Assembly (NCBI GenBank): GCA_017311185.1
Contig: JAESUZ010000771.1
Location: forward strand, 70,001 to 134,000
Origin: Proteles cristata cristata
Lineage: Eukaryota > Chordata > Mammalia > Carnivora > Hyaenidae
DNA length: 64,000 nt
Reading direction: 5' to 3'
The stretch's first letter is position 1, and each line of letters begins with the position of its first letter. Both the position numbers and the translations under genes were made by a program. The notes under the pieces are model-generated. The model saw only the letters and a list, made by a program, of their open reading frames with translations. It was not told where the DNA came from and did not search any database. Shown here piece by piece: positions 20,803 to 34,922 of this stretch.

Positions 20803-21879
20803 TTGGAGACAGTGATTATTCTCCTGGGGCTACAAGACAGGCTGGGAAGGCTAATGATTTGATGCCTCTGAAAATTCATATTTTTCTATCTCTCACTGTT
20901 TATTTAGTGAGGAAGAGCTAATTTCTTTTAATAATTATTGTATACAAAGCCAATTTGTTTATTAGGCCATTTCCACTAACAGAAACAGAGCTGATGTCTG
21001 GGGGGGGGGGGAAGCAAAATATCTGCCACATTTCTGCAATTCTACTTCCTTTCAGGTGTTCTTTTGTGGTTTGGAAACAGGAAAACTTCTAGGGAACTAT
21101 TCTGAAGGGTAAAAACTCGGAAAACACAACAAACCTCGTATCTCCAGTAAATGACACTATGCCATGCATTATTAAGTTTGGAAGTTCCAGCTCAACCAGA
21201 CGTCTAACTCTTAGCTGACTGACTACATGTTGAGTCATAAAAATACTTGACAGAAATAGAATGCACTCACCATGAGGGTTTTTTTCCTTCTTTTTATTAT
21301 TTTCATAAGAAATCACAGCCTGCCTCTGCAGAAGCAATGCATATTTCTTTAGTTTATTTTGGTGGAGGTTTAATGTCCCTTAGATTAATCAAATGTCCTG
21401 GAATCTTTACAGTGAACCCACTCCTTGCTTGCTTTTTCATCATCTTCCTGTGGGGTAACTGTGTAATCTAATGTCCCCTTTGTAATGGCATCTGTAGATG
21501 CTGACAAAGAATTCAGGTGGAGCAGTGTGGCATCGCATGTCAGCATCTTGCTTTACAGTTGGAAAAGATTACCTACTTGTAATGGGAAGTGTAAAAAACA
21601 TGCTCTGTCAAACCAAAGGCTAAGAAGCCTCTAAAAGCTGGTCTGCACTTCTCTATCTGCCTTTTATTCCATGATTAATTGAAACAAAGTACAACAAGGC
21701 TATTAACTATTCCTTCAGCAATGAATGTTAAATGCAAGCAGCAAAGTACAGTTGAGGAGTTTATATCCCAACAGACTCAGGCTCAGCTTCCCTCCTGTTC
21801 AAGTGGCTCACAAGGATGAGGGTCCTCCTGGCAAGGTTCTTGGAGTTATTTGCAGTTGTCCCCTTTTGAGAGTGGAGTC
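20803..21879. other. Unassigned sequence with a 12-nt G run
   Basis: No gene recognised. An uninterrupted run of 12 G lies at 21000-21011. Frames such as 21089-21337 (minus) and 21247-21471 (plus) have no recognisable domain. The stretch around 21200-21700 looks single-copy. Confidence 0.4.
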
Positions 21880-24480
<2,601 letters not shown>

Positions 24481-24580
24481 AAATGAGGACTTTCATGAAG
24501 TTTTGTGAAGGTTCAAATCCGTGATTTGTGTAGTTAATGCATTACCTGCCGCATTGTCAGAACTCATTTATTAATTATTT
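24481..24580 (+). mobile_element. MIR, 3' part
   Basis: TTTTGTGAAGGTTCAAATCC, GTAGTTAATGCATTACCTGC and CATTTATTAATTATTTATTG continue the MIR interrupted at 22012. The bases at 24481-24494 are the second copy of the L1 target duplication. Confidence 0.7.
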
Positions 24581-25300
24581 ATTGAGCCAACTGTGAGTGT
24601 GAGGTAAAGGGAGGATTGAGCTGGAAGCAGGGAAAGTTACATTACTGAGTAGGAATCAAGAAGCCTCATCGAGGCAGAATTGGGGCAAAGACTCAAAGGA
24701 GGTGGAAGAGTGAACTGAATGGAGAACCAGGGAGAGGGCACTCCAAGCTCAAGTTAAAGCCCAATGGCAAGGGTCCAGCATGCTAAGAAGGAGCCAGGGG
24801 AGAGTGGTAGGAGATGAAGGCAAACCAGTAAGAGGTTCTGATCACTTGGAGCCTTGAAGGCTGCTCTGAGTTTGAGCTTTCACTCTGAGTGACATCTGCA
24901 GGATTTTGAGAGAAGGAGTGGCACGATATGACTTCTATTTTAAAGGAATCACTCTGGTTCTCTGTTAAGAATAGATTGTAAGGGAGAAAAGTAACGTCAG
25001 GGAGACCTGCTGCTATTACTATATCTCCCGTGAGAGGGGATGAACGCTCAAACTGGAGCTTGGGATGGGGGGAAGGAGAGGGAAGGTAAGAAAGAGGAGG
25101 AGAGCCACAGAGGTGGGAGGAAATGGTTGGACTTGGGATGTAACTGAAAATGAAGTTAACTGCCTTCCCTGACGAATTACATACGGACTGTGAAATGAAT
25201 GGTCACGGCTTCCAACAGGAGCACCTGGAAAGATGTTATCTGTTGGAATGTGGACTGCTATGGGTGGGACAGAGCAACAATTCAATCTTGTTCCTTAAGA
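24581..25300. repeat. Probable ancient mammalian repeat, unassigned
   Basis: A long purine-rich run has the style of a known but here unnamed mammalian repeat: CACTCCAAGCTCAAG, GGAGCCAGGGGAGAGTGGTA, CTTTCACTCTGAGTGACATC, GCAGGATTTTGAGAGAAGG, AAAGGAATCACTCTGGTTC and AAGAATAGATTGTAAGGG, in order. The minus frame at 25019-25285 is not a gene. Confidence 0.4.
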
Positions 25301-25339
25301 AACCTTAGCTACTTCTGTTAGTATCATATGCCCCCTGTA

Positions 25340-25445
25340 CTGTTGCAAATGCATCTGCCTGTTTTATCTCTTTCCCCAGATGGTAAACTGCTTAAGACTA
25401 GGGACCATATCATGTTCTTCTTTTAAATGGACCCCAGTGCTACCC
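25340..25445 (+). mobile_element. Possible L2 3' end fragment
   Basis: TAAACTGCTTAAGACTAGGG, ACCATATCATGTTCTTCTTT and GACCCCAGTGCTACCCAG follow the L2 3'-end order (AGGGCAGGGACC, then CCCAGCACCTAGCAC). It is short and diverged. Confidence 0.45.
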
Positions 25446-25544
25446 AGTTCGGTTGATATGGCTAAATTCCAAATTTGCAACACACACTAACCACACTCCT
25501 GGTACTTGCTGAGTAAGCAAAACAACTGTCCATCCTTTAAATTT

Positions 25545-25775
25545 TTTTTAAATTTCTTTAATGTTTTATTTACTTCTGAGAGAGAGAGAGACAGACAGAC
25601 AGAAGCATGAGCAGGGGAGGGTCAGAGAGAGAGGGAGATATGGAATCTCAAGCAGGCTCCAGGCTCTGAGCTAGCCATCAGCACAGAGCCTGACGCAGAG
25701 CTCAAACCCACAAACTGTGTGATCATGACCTGAGTTGAAGTCAGACCCTTAACCAACTGAGCCACACAGGCGCCC
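25545..25775 (-). mobile_element. SINE, minus strand, diverged
   Basis: Head at 25775 (GGGGCGCCTGTGTGGCTCAG), tail at 25545. The flanking CCATCCTTTAAATTT (25530-25544) and CCATCCTTTGAAGTT (25776-25790) are a 15-bp TSD with two mismatches. A GACA repeat sits in the CT-rich part. Confidence 0.93.
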
Positions 25776-26551
25776 CCATCCTTTGAAGTTTTATCAGGAA
25801 AAAGAAAAATCAATGGAGGATGACCTGAATGTATAGAGGACATTCCTTCCCCAATACATAAATGCTACCCCTCCGTTAAACTAGGGCATTGTGAAGCCAG
25901 ATCCCTGAATTGCACACTGTCACCCCTAAAATATTTCTACAAACAGTATTTTGAAGTGTTGCCTTTGGCCAATATGGTGGGCTGTTATAAGAAACGGCCT
26001 TTTCAATTTCCTTTTGTTTCATATTATTTCATTTCATTTATTTTAATTCCAGTTAGTTAACATGAAGTGTAATATTAGTTTCAGGTGTATAATATAGTGA
26101 TTCTATACTTCCATACATCACCCAGTGTTCATCCCCTTCATCTATTTAACCCATCCCCCACTCTTTTCCCCTCTGGTAACCATCAGTTTGTTCTCAGTAG
26201 TTAAGAATCTGTTGTTACTTGGCTTGTCTCTCTGTTTCATTCCTTGTTTGTTTTGTTTCTTAAATTCCACATATGAATGAACATATAGCATTTGTCTTTC
26301 TGATTGACTTGTTTCACTTAGCATTATATTCTTTAGCTCCATCCATGTCATTGCAAATAGCAAGATTTCATTCTTTTCTATGATTGAATAATATTCCATT
26401 ATATATACATATACATATATATATGTATAACCTCTTTGTCCATTCATCTGTTATATTCATCTATTCATTCATCTATGGATATATTCACCTATAATATATA
26501 GATATTTTTTATATTCATCTATTATATAATGTAATATGTAATATTCCCTTA

Positions 26552-26577
26552 TACACACACACACACACACACACACA
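26552..26577. repeat. (AC)n microsatellite inside the old L1
   Basis: An ATACACAC...ACACAT dinucleotide run of 13 units, grown from the ATATATAC-type stretch that is common at this point of L1 3' regions. A TACATATACATATATATATG stretch lies just upstream at 26404 on. Confidence 0.95.
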
Positions 26578-28027
26578 TGCCATCTCTTTGTCCATTCATC
26601 TATTGATGGACACTTGGGCTGCTTCTATAATTTAGCTATTGTAAATAATGCTGCTATAAACACAGGGGTGCAAGTATCCTTTGAATTAGTGCTTTTGTAC
26701 TTTGGGAGTACAAAATAGCATAGCACCCAATAGCATGATTACTGGATGGTAGGGTAGTTCTATTTTTAACTTCTTAAAAACTCTCCATACTGTTTGCCAG
26801 AGTGGCTGTACCAGTTTGCATTCCTACCAACTGTTCCCCTTTCTCCACATCCTCACCAACACTTGTTTTTTTGTGTTTATGATATTAACCATGCTGACAA
26901 GTGTGAGGTAATATCATATTGTAGGTTTGATTTGCATTTCCATGATGATGAGTGATGGCAAGCATCTTTTCATGTGTCTATTAGCCATCTGATGTCTTCT
27001 TTGGATAACTGCCTGTTAATATCTTCTGCCGATTTTTAAACTGGATTATTTGTTTTGGGGGTGTTAGTTTATATAAGTTTTTTAATGTATTTTAGATACT
27101 AATCCCTTTAGATACTAAATCCTTATGGGTAATATCCTTATGGGATATATCATTTGCAAATATCTTCTCCCATTCAGTACACTTTTAGTTTTGTTGATTA
27201 TTTTCTTCACTGTGCAGAAGCTTTTTACTTTGATATAGTCCCAATAGTTAATTTTGCTTTTATTTCCCTTGCTTCAGGAGACATATCTGGAAAAGTGTTG
27301 CTACAACTGATATCAGAGACACTACTGTCTGTGCTCTCTTCAAGGATTTTTATAGTTTCAGGGTTCACATTTTGGTCTTTAATCCATTTTGAATTTATTT
27401 TTGTGTCTAGTATAAGAAAGTGGTCCAGCTCCATTCTTTTGCATGTAGCTGTCCAGTTTTCCCAACACCATTTGTTGAAGAGACTGTCCTTTTTCTACTG
27501 GGTATTCTTTCTTGCTTTGTTGAAGATTAATTGGCCATGTAATTGTGAGTTTATTTCTGGGGTTTTTATTCTATTCTGTTAACACAGGTATCTATTTTTC
27601 AGCCAATACTATACTCTTTTGATTACTACAGCTTTGTAATATAACTTGAAGTCTGGAATTGTGATATCTTCAGCTTTGCTTTTCTGTTTAAAAATTGCTT
27701 TGTCAATTCAGAATAGTGATTCCATAAAAACTTTAGGATTTTTTTGTCCAACTTCTGTGAAAAAAAATGCTCTTGGTATTTTGATAAAAATAGTATTAAA
27801 TATGTAGATTGCTTTGAGTAACACACATTTTAACAATATTTATTCTTCTAATAGATGAGCATGAAATGTCTTTCCATTTCTTTGTGTTATCTTCAATTTC
27901 TTTCATCAAATTTTTATAGTTTTCAGAGTACAGGTCTTTCACACCTTTGGTTAGTTTTATTCTTAGGTATCTTATTATTTTTGGTGCAATTGTAAATGTC
28001 ATTGTTTTCTTAATTTCTTTGTTTTTT

Positions 28028-28237
28028 TTAATTAAAAATCGTTTTCAATGTTTTATTTTTGAGAGAGAGAGAGAGTATGAGTGTGGCAGAGAGAGAGGGA
28101 GACACAGAATCCGAAGAAGTCTCCAGGCTCTGAGCTGTCACCACAGAGTCCAATGTGGGGCTTGAACCCACAAACCATGAGATCATGATCTGGGCTGAAA
28201 TCAGACACTTAACTGACTGAGCTAACCCAGGCTCCCA
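28028..28237 (-). mobile_element. Diverged SINE inside the old L1, minus strand
   Basis: The head at about 28237 reads GGGAGCCTGGGTTAGCTCAG on the minus strand, with an extra base in the GGGTGGCTCAG motif. The B box is GGTTCAAGCCCC, and the tail is AAAACATTGAAAACG. No clean TSD was seen. Confidence 0.88.
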
Positions 28238-28876
28238 TTTTTGTTTCTTCTTTATTAGTGTATAGAAATTCAGTGGATATTGATTTTGTATTCTGTGATT
28301 ACTAAAATTGAATAATGAATTTAGCAGATTTTTAGTGGAGTCTTTAGGGTTTTCTATATATAATATCATGTCACCTGCAAATAGTGAAAAGTTTTACTTA
28401 TTAATTTGGATGGCTTTTACTTATTTTTATTGTCTAATTTATGTGGCTAGGACTTCCAGTACTATGGTAAATAGAAGTGGTAGGAGTGCACATCCTTGTC
28501 CTATTCATGATCTTTGGGAGAAAGGGCTAAGTTTTTCCCCGTTGAGCATGATATTTGCTTTAGGGTTTTCATATACGGCCTTTATTATATCAAGGTAGGT
28601 TCCCTCTAAACCTACTTTGTTCAGGTTTTTTATCATAAATGGATGTTGTACTTCATCAAATGCTTTTTCTGCATTGATTGAAATGATATGGTTTTTATTC
28701 TTTTATTGATGTGATATATCATGTTGACTGATTTGTGAATATTGAACCACACTTGCATACTGGCAACAAATCTCACTTGATCATGGTAAATGATTTTTTA
28801 AAAATGCTTTGTTGGAGTCTGTTTGCTAGTATTTTGTTGAGAATTTTTACATCTATGTTCATCAAGGATATTAACT

Positions 28877-29101
28877 GTGTGGCACCTGAGTGGCTCAGTT
28901 GGTTGGGAATCCAATCTTGATTTTAGGCTTAGTTCATGATCTTGTGGTTCATGGGATGGTGCCCGGTGTTGGACTCTGCACTGATAGCATGAAGTCTGCT
29001 TCAGATTCTCTCTCTCCTTTTCTCTCTGCCCCTCCCCTGCTTGCATGCATGCTTTCTCTTTCTCTCTCTCCTTCCTCCCTCCCTCAAAAATAAATAAACT
29101 T
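28877..29101 (+). mobile_element. Old-subtype SINE inside the L1, plus strand
   Basis: Starts GTGGCACCTGAGTGGCTCAG and carries the older CTTGATTTTAGGCTTAG spacer and CTCTGCCCCTCCCCTGC block, ending in AAAATAAATAAACTTAAAG. TSD: AAGGATATTAACT (28864-28876) against AAAGATATTGACT (29102-29114). Confidence 0.92.
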
Positions 29102-29527
29102 AAAGATATTGACTTATAGTTCTTTTTTTTTCTGTGTGTCTTTATCTGGTTTCGGTATCAATGTAATGCTGGCCTCATAGAATAAATTTGGAAGTTTTCC
29201 TTCCTCTTCTAATTTTTGGAATAGCTTGAGAAGAATAGGCATTAACTATTGTTTAATTGTTTGGTAGAATCTGCCTGTGACACCATTTGGTCCTGGACTT
29301 TTGTTTGTTGGCAGTTTATTTTTTTTTATTACTGATTTAATCTCCTTTCTAGTAATTAGTCTATTCAAATTTTCTATTTCTTCCTCCTTCATTTTTGGTA
29401 GCTTATATGTTTCTAGAAATTTATCCATTTCTTCTAGGTTATCCAACCTGTTGGCATATAGTTTTTCATAATATTCTCTTAAAATTGTTTGTACTTCTGT
29501 GGTGTTGGTTGTAAGAAACAGACATTT

Positions 29528-29759
29528 AAAACTCAGTGCTGTGTTTCTCTCTTAGAGTTGTAGCTGAAGATGTAGTTCAGTACATTATAGTCTTTCTCTT
29601 CACGATGAATTCTTCCCGTGACTCCACTTTATTTCCCTAATACAGCCTAATTTCTGCCCCATTTTGAAATAAAACTCAAAATTATTGTCTATAGCATAGG
29701 TTAGCAAACATTTTTTTTTTAATCCCAGAGATTAAAGGCCCCTGTAGGCTTTCTTATTT
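29528..29759. other. Unassigned sequence, possible Charlie fragment
   Basis: GGTTAGCAAACATTTTTTTT near 29700 resembles the end of a MER1-type hAT element (GGTTGGCAAACTTTTTC) but extends only a few tens of bases. The rest is unassigned. Confidence 0.3.
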
Positions 29760-30054
29760 TTGTTAGTGGCTATCCCATACTTTCAGTTACCCCCAAATCT
29801 TGGAGTTTTCCTTGTCCCAGTGCTCTCACACCCTTCATTCAACCTATCAACAAATCCTATTGACTGTATTTACAAAATTATATTGACAAAATATGTTCTC
29901 ATCACACCTGTTACCTTGCTGGTCCACGCCCCCTCATCTCTCATCTGGATGTTTGATATACCCTTCATCTTATTTTCTCTGATTCCCCTTTCCTTCTTGC
30001 AACAATTCTCAGTACAGCAATTAGAGATATCCTTTAAAAACAGAAGCCAGGTCA
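29760..30054 (+). mobile_element. L2, first part, split by a young L1
   Basis: Pyrimidine-rich L2 landmarks: TCTTGGAGTTTTCCTTGTCC, CAACAAATCCTATTGACTGT, ATCTCTCATCTGGATGTTTG and CAATTAGAGATATCCTTTAA, ending at AAGCCAGGTCA. The continuation GGTCATATCACTCCTC after 31043 is the next segment of the L2 consensus. Confidence 0.72.
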
Positions 30055-31029
30055 AAGGAAACAATCCATAAAACTAATAGGCAACCGATGGAATGGGAAA
30101 AGATAGTTGCAAAGGACATATCAGATAAAGGGCTAGTATCCAAAATCTATAAGGAACTCGATAAACTCCACACCCGAAAAACAAACAACCCAGTGAAGAA
30201 ATGGGCAGAAGACATTAACAGACACTTCTCCAAAGAGGACATCCAGATGGTCAACAGACACATCAAACAATGCTCAGCATCCCTCATCAAGGAAATACAA
30301 ATCAAAACCACACTGAGATACCACCTCACGCCGGTCAGAGCGGCTAAAATGAGTAAATCAGAGGACTCTAGATGCTGGCAAGGATGTGGAGAAATGGGCA
30401 CCCTCCTACACTGTTGGTGGGAATGTAAACTGGTGCAGCCCCTCTGGAAAAGTGTGGAGATTCCTCAAAAATTAACATTAGAACTCCCCTATGACCCAGC
30501 AATAGCACTGCTAGGAATTTGCCCAAGGGATCCAGGAGTGCTGATGCACAGGGGTACATGTACTCCAATGTTCATAGCAGCACTTCAATAGCCAAAACAT
30601 GGAAAGAGCCTAAGTGTCCATCAACGGATGAATGGATCAAGAAGCTGTGGTTTATCAATACAATGGAATACTACACGGTAATGAGAGAGAATGAATCTGG
30701 CCATGTGTAGCAATATGGATGGAACTTGGGGGTGTTATGCTAAGCGGAATAAGTCAGGCAGAGAAGGACAGATACCATGTGTTTGCACATATAGGAGGAT
30801 TAGGAGGAACTTGACGGAGGACGATGGGGGAGAAGGAGGGAAAAAATAGTGGGAGAGAGGGAGGGAGGTAAACCATGAGAGACTCTTGAATGCTGAGAAC
30901 AAACTGAGGTCTGATAGGGGTGGGAGTAAGGGGAGGGGGGATGATGGGCATGGAGGAGGGCACTTGTCGGGGTGAGCACTGGGTATTTTATGTAAACCAA
31001 CGTAACAATAAATTATTTAAAAAAAAAAA
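30055..31029 (+). mobile_element. Very young LINE-1 insertion, 0.98 kb, inside an L2
   Basis: Only the ORF2 end and 3' UTR were copied. The frame 30088-30591 covers the C-terminal cysteine region ([21 protein letters not shown]), whose His/Cys pattern is typical of L1 ORF2p. The TSD AAAAACAGAAGCCAGGTCA is perfect over 19 bp (30036-30054 and 31030-31048, the leading As shared with the tail), and the poly(A) is uninterrupted. Small deletions (CAGCACTTCAATAGCC instead of the longer form at 24044) are shared with the copy at 57812. Confidence 0.96.
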
Positions 31030-31048
31030 AAAAACAGAAGCCAGGTCA

Positions 31049-31545
31049 TATCACTCCTCTATCAAACCCCCATTTCATTCACCACAAATGCCATAGTCTG
31101 TACAATGCCTAACACAGACCTGCATTATCCCATGCCCTTGCTGATCGGGTATCTTAGTCTTCTTCCCTTGACTTATTTTACTCAAAGTGCCTCAGACTTA
31201 CCCTTGTGCTGCTGTTTGGTGAGGCTCTTGTCCCTGCGGTTTCTTCCACCTAAAACAAAGGCTCTCTCCTTTAGCGTTCAAGACTTTCCTCAAATATCAT
31301 TTTCTCATTGAGTTCTACCCTTGCCATCTTATTTAAAATTGTAGCCTCCTCACTCCTCAGAATCTTTCATCCTCCTCCTGCTTTATTCTTTCTATGCCAT
31401 CTACCTCCTTCTAATGGGTGTCTCTGTGCATGTCAGGTCCACAAGGGCAGAGGTCCTATTTGTGTTATCCACTGTTATATCAGTGGATATAACACCAGGA
31501 ACGATGCCTGTTTATAATAAGAACTTGGTAAATCTTTATTGAGCG
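31049..31545 (+). mobile_element. L2, second part
   Basis: ATCACTCCTCTATCAAACCC, then AGACTTTCCTCAAATATCAT, CAGGTCCACAAGGGCAGAGG, CACCAGGAACGATGCCTG and AATCTTTATTGAGCGAATGG follow L2 order to its 3' end. Together with 29760-30054 this is an L2 of about 790 bp. Confidence 0.8.
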
Positions 31546-31704
31546 AATGGATGGTCTTAGCACTAGAGATTACTGTGTTCCTAGAACTGGTTTGTTTTAT
31601 GGACAATGTAAATTTTGTAACTGATCATATTTTCCTCTTCACTTTGACTATTTGGAAACTTAGAGCCAAACTTATAGCACTTATAGAGGGCCTCAATGCA
31701 TTTT

Positions 31705-31960
31705 ATGGCTTGTGGTAGAGAACTTCAGTTCTGGAGTTCAGGATTCTGGCTTTGAATCCCAGCCCCACCATATAATAGATGTGTGACTTTGGACAAGTTA
31801 TTTAGCAATTTTGTGATTCAGTTTCTTCTTAAAAAAAATGGGCATGAAAATAATAACTTCTTTCAAAGGGTCACTAGGAGAATAAAATGAGATAGTAGAT
31901 ATTGACAGGGCCACCCAGGTGCCCCAAAAAGTGCTTAGAATAAGGTTCAATAAATTGAAA
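31705..31960 (+). mobile_element. MIR, plus strand, containing a SINE-head remnant
   Basis: TTGAATCCCAGCCCCACCAT, ATAGATGTGTGACTTTGGAC, AAGTTATTTAGCAATTTTG, AAAATGGGCATGAAAATAAT and AGTGCTTAGAATAAGGTTC, TCAATAAATTG form a nearly full MIR. Some 20 bases reading GGCCACCCAGGTGCCCC near 31910-31926 are out of place (next entry). Confidence 0.87.
31910..31926 (-). mobile_element. 17-bp remnant of a SINE 5' head
   Basis: The reverse complement is GGGGCACCTGGGTGGCC, the first bases of the carnivoran SINE. Nothing of the rest of the SINE is present. It could be what is left after a deletion, or a chance match helped by the common GGGTGGC motif. Confidence 0.5.
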
Positions 31961-33399
31961 GAGCAAAATATCGTTTACTTATATTATTAAGATGGCCAAC
32001 TATCTTAGTTTTCCTGGGACTCAGGGATTTCCCTGGACATGGGCTTTCAGCGCTACAAGCAGGACAGTCCCCCCAGCTACTTTTTTTTTTTTTAACACTG
32101 GTCTTTCCCTTCATCTGTATTTATTTTATTTTGCCATACAAGATTTTGAAAGTTGCCCTACACTTTTGATGAAACAAAATGCAATATGAATAAATCATAC
32201 ATAAATTCATATATAATGCTGTGTACATTATGTGCTAACAAATACCAATAAACCATATGCTTTAGAAAGGAAAAATAAATTACTAAAGGGAGGCATAGCC
32301 ATTTCTTCTCTAACAGGGTTTAAATCCACTCTTCTCAGTACTATATGCAAAACAGATGCAGAAAAAGATATGGCAGAGATGACAAAGCCTGAAAGACTCC
32401 ATCACAAGCAAAGTTTAGTATCATATAGTAGCCATAAGATTATGCAAATGAAAAGACTAACACTGTTAAGTGTCACACAAATGTTGGTTGATATTGTTAT
32501 AATATCTGGTCTTATGATATCCTGAGGCTTTTTGAATAACAGAGAAGTGCTAATAAAATGAGGCCACACATTTTAGAAATACAATATAAAGTGTGTGTGT
32601 GCCATCCTCTGCATATCCTCCATGTCATTAGCCTCTCAAATAGCTGTCTTGTTGGCATTTCTCCTCTCCTATAACTTTTGTGAATATGTGAAATTTGAAA
32701 CAGGTATCAACATCTTTCTTAACACATAGTCATCAGGGTTTCTGGAATGGCAATGTGAGTTGTTCTACAGACTCCTCAGGAAAACAACTGTTAACTGGTG
32801 ACAAGTATTAAAAGATTCTTTTTCAAGTCTCTAGAAATTGTCCTAAGGGCTTATGGCAAATAGAGAAACATCCATTTAAGAAAACTTGGTATGTTGGTAA
32901 AAAGAGTGAGAACTTGTTGCATTTGATCCATGACCTGCTCCTCCTCCGTCCCCCAGCTTGGCAGGATGGGAGCTTTCCTATGGGCAGGTGAAGCCAGGAA
33001 CATAGGCTGCCTCTTCTCTAGCTCCCAGTCCATGATTAGGATATCATCCCAGGAGAAATAGGCCACTAATCATCCTTACCCCAAATCCAGGCTTCCTGTT
33101 GCAGAAGCTCTATTCTAGGCATGAGCAGCTGAGAGATCTGGAGCTCTCTTCTTCCATTTAGTCCCCACTCATAGGGCAGTCTATTGTGTAGCAGGATGAG
33201 AATACTGGGCCCAGTTATTCCAGCTTGCTCACAGGGTTAAAGTTTCATGCCAGAAGAGGGACATCAGGAAGACCAGAGTTAATGCTGCCACACAGTGTCC
33301 CCTTCATAAAGCAAGGATGTCATTCCAAGAGAAGTGGCCTGTTGTCCCCACATATATCTCTGAAACAGTGGCGTAGAAATTTTGTCTAGGGGGAAATGC
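31961..33399. other. Unassigned sequence, no gene seen
   Basis: No gene or confident repeat. The frame at 32232-32525 (97 codons) is not recognised and has unremarkable codon use. A GTGTGTGTGTG run is at 32591. Part of 33060-33400 may already belong to the HAL1-like element. Confidence 0.4.
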
Positions 33400-33785
33400 A
33401 GACCATAAAAACATAGAGCTTCAGCCCTCCCCCAAAGGAGCTGAATTTATTTGGAACAGAATGTGGAAGTTCAAGACCAAGGATGCTGTCAAAACAATGA
33501 GAACAACCAATTCAACTTTAGAGCAGCTATTAGTTTAACTAGAGAACCAAGAGATAGATATCTAGGAAGAGCCTTGCTGGAATTAATATAACCTTCAAAG
33601 ATTGTCTTCAAAACCACCCTTTCAAAGGCACCTGTACTGAACTAGATCAGACTGTGAAGCAACTCACAGCCTCACTGTTTGATCTATAGCACTGCTGAAA
33701 ACAATAGAGCAACAGCTGGCATTTCGTGGGAGCTAACAGTTGGGTGTGATATCAATAGAGGCACTTTAAGAGAGAGATCAGGGAA

Positions 33786-34013
33786 GGAGCACCTGGGTGG
33801 CTCAGTTGGTTAGGTGTCCGACTTCGGCTCAGATCATGGTCTCGCAGTTAGTGGGTTTGAGCCTCTCATTGGGCTCTGTGCTGACTGCCAGCTCGGAGCC
33901 TGGAGACTGCTTTGGATTCTGTGTCTCCCTCTCTCTCTGACCCTCCCCTACCCACACTGTCTCTCTCTCTCAGAAGTAAATTTTAAAAATCAAAAAAAAA
34001 AAAAAAAAAAAAG
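33786..34013 (+). mobile_element. SINE, plus strand, long pure poly(A)
   Basis: GAGCACCTGGGTGGCTCAG head, A and B boxes recognisable, ending in ATTTTAAAAATC and about 22 A. TSD: GAGATCAGGGAA (33774-33785) against GAGATCAAGGAA (34014-34025), one mismatch. The length of the A run suggests moderate youth. Confidence 0.94.
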
Positions 34014-34213
34014 GAGATCAAGGAAATAAATTGCCAAAGAGAACCATACTAAAACCATTGTCACTCGAGAATGTGCATGACCAAAACTGCGTCCCCTGAG
34101 GAGCAACATCAGACGCTGCCCACTGAGGGAAATAGGCTGAAATTGCCTAGGTAAATCAATTAACAAATAAACAAGCAAGCAAATAACACCACCAAGCCCC
34201 AGAATTGAGGGGG

Positions 34214-34215
<2 letters not shown>

Positions 34216-34257
<42 letters not shown>

Positions 34258-34270
34258 GTGTGTACACACA
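34216..34270. repeat. (GT)n microsatellite with a short inverted AC end
   Basis: About 23 GT units with one GC step near 34253, then GTACACACA. The whole 55 bases alternate purine and pyrimidine, a known favourable pattern for Z-DNA. Confidence 0.96.
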
Positions 34271-34922
34271 GAGGGAGTAAATCAGTAACAAAATTGCTAC
34301 CGTAGATTATCTAAATGTTCACCTTTCAACTATGACAAATGAAATCAGGAAGTGTGACCCATACAAAGGAAAAAGTAGGCAGTAGAAACAACCTCTGAGA
34401 GAGTCCAGATATTGGACTTAGCAAAGACTCCAAAACAGATACTATAAACATGTTCAAAGAATTAAGAGAAAGGAGATGACAATTTCTCACGAAATAGATA
34501 ATGTCAGTAAAGAGAGAGAAATTATAAAACAAAAACAATGGAAACTTTACAATTGAAAACTACAGTAACAAAAATGAAAAATTCAGTAGAAGTCTCAACA
34601 GTAGAGTTGGCAGAAAAAAGAATTAGCAGAGTTGAACATAGAAGAGTAGAGATTATGCAATTAGAACAGAAGGAAAGAATGGAGATAGAAAAATAAACAG
34701 TCTCAGAGAAATCTGAGACATCGTTAAGGACTAAAAAATATTCATAATAGAATAAAGAGAAAAATTAGCAGAAATAATATTAAAAGAAAGAATGGCTGAA
34801 AACTTCTCAAATTGAAAAGAAAGCCACATTAATCTACACAGGCCAAAAACCCAACAGACTCCATTGCAGAAATACGGGAGATCTAGACTCAGACACAACA
34901 GAGTTAAAAAGCCAAAGACAGG

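Larger units (their letters stand above)
26004..29511 (-). mobile_element. Older LINE-1, minus strand, 3' UTR to RT domain, with two SINEs inside
   Basis: Antisense L1 landmarks run from the 3' UTR (CACCCAGTGTTCATCCCC near 26121), past CCATTCATCTATTGATGG near 26592 and TTTGCATTTCCATGATGATG near 26930, into ORF2 (27225-27434 and 27796-28002 minus, ending [20 protein letters not shown]). It ends in the RT finger region (29246-29446 minus, [19 protein letters not shown]). Flanks TAAGAAACGGCCTTTT (25988-26003) and TAAGAAACAGACATTT (29512-29527) form a worn TSD. It is more decayed than the other five copies. A duplicated segment with an AC repeat lies at 26400-26610. Confidence 0.9.
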
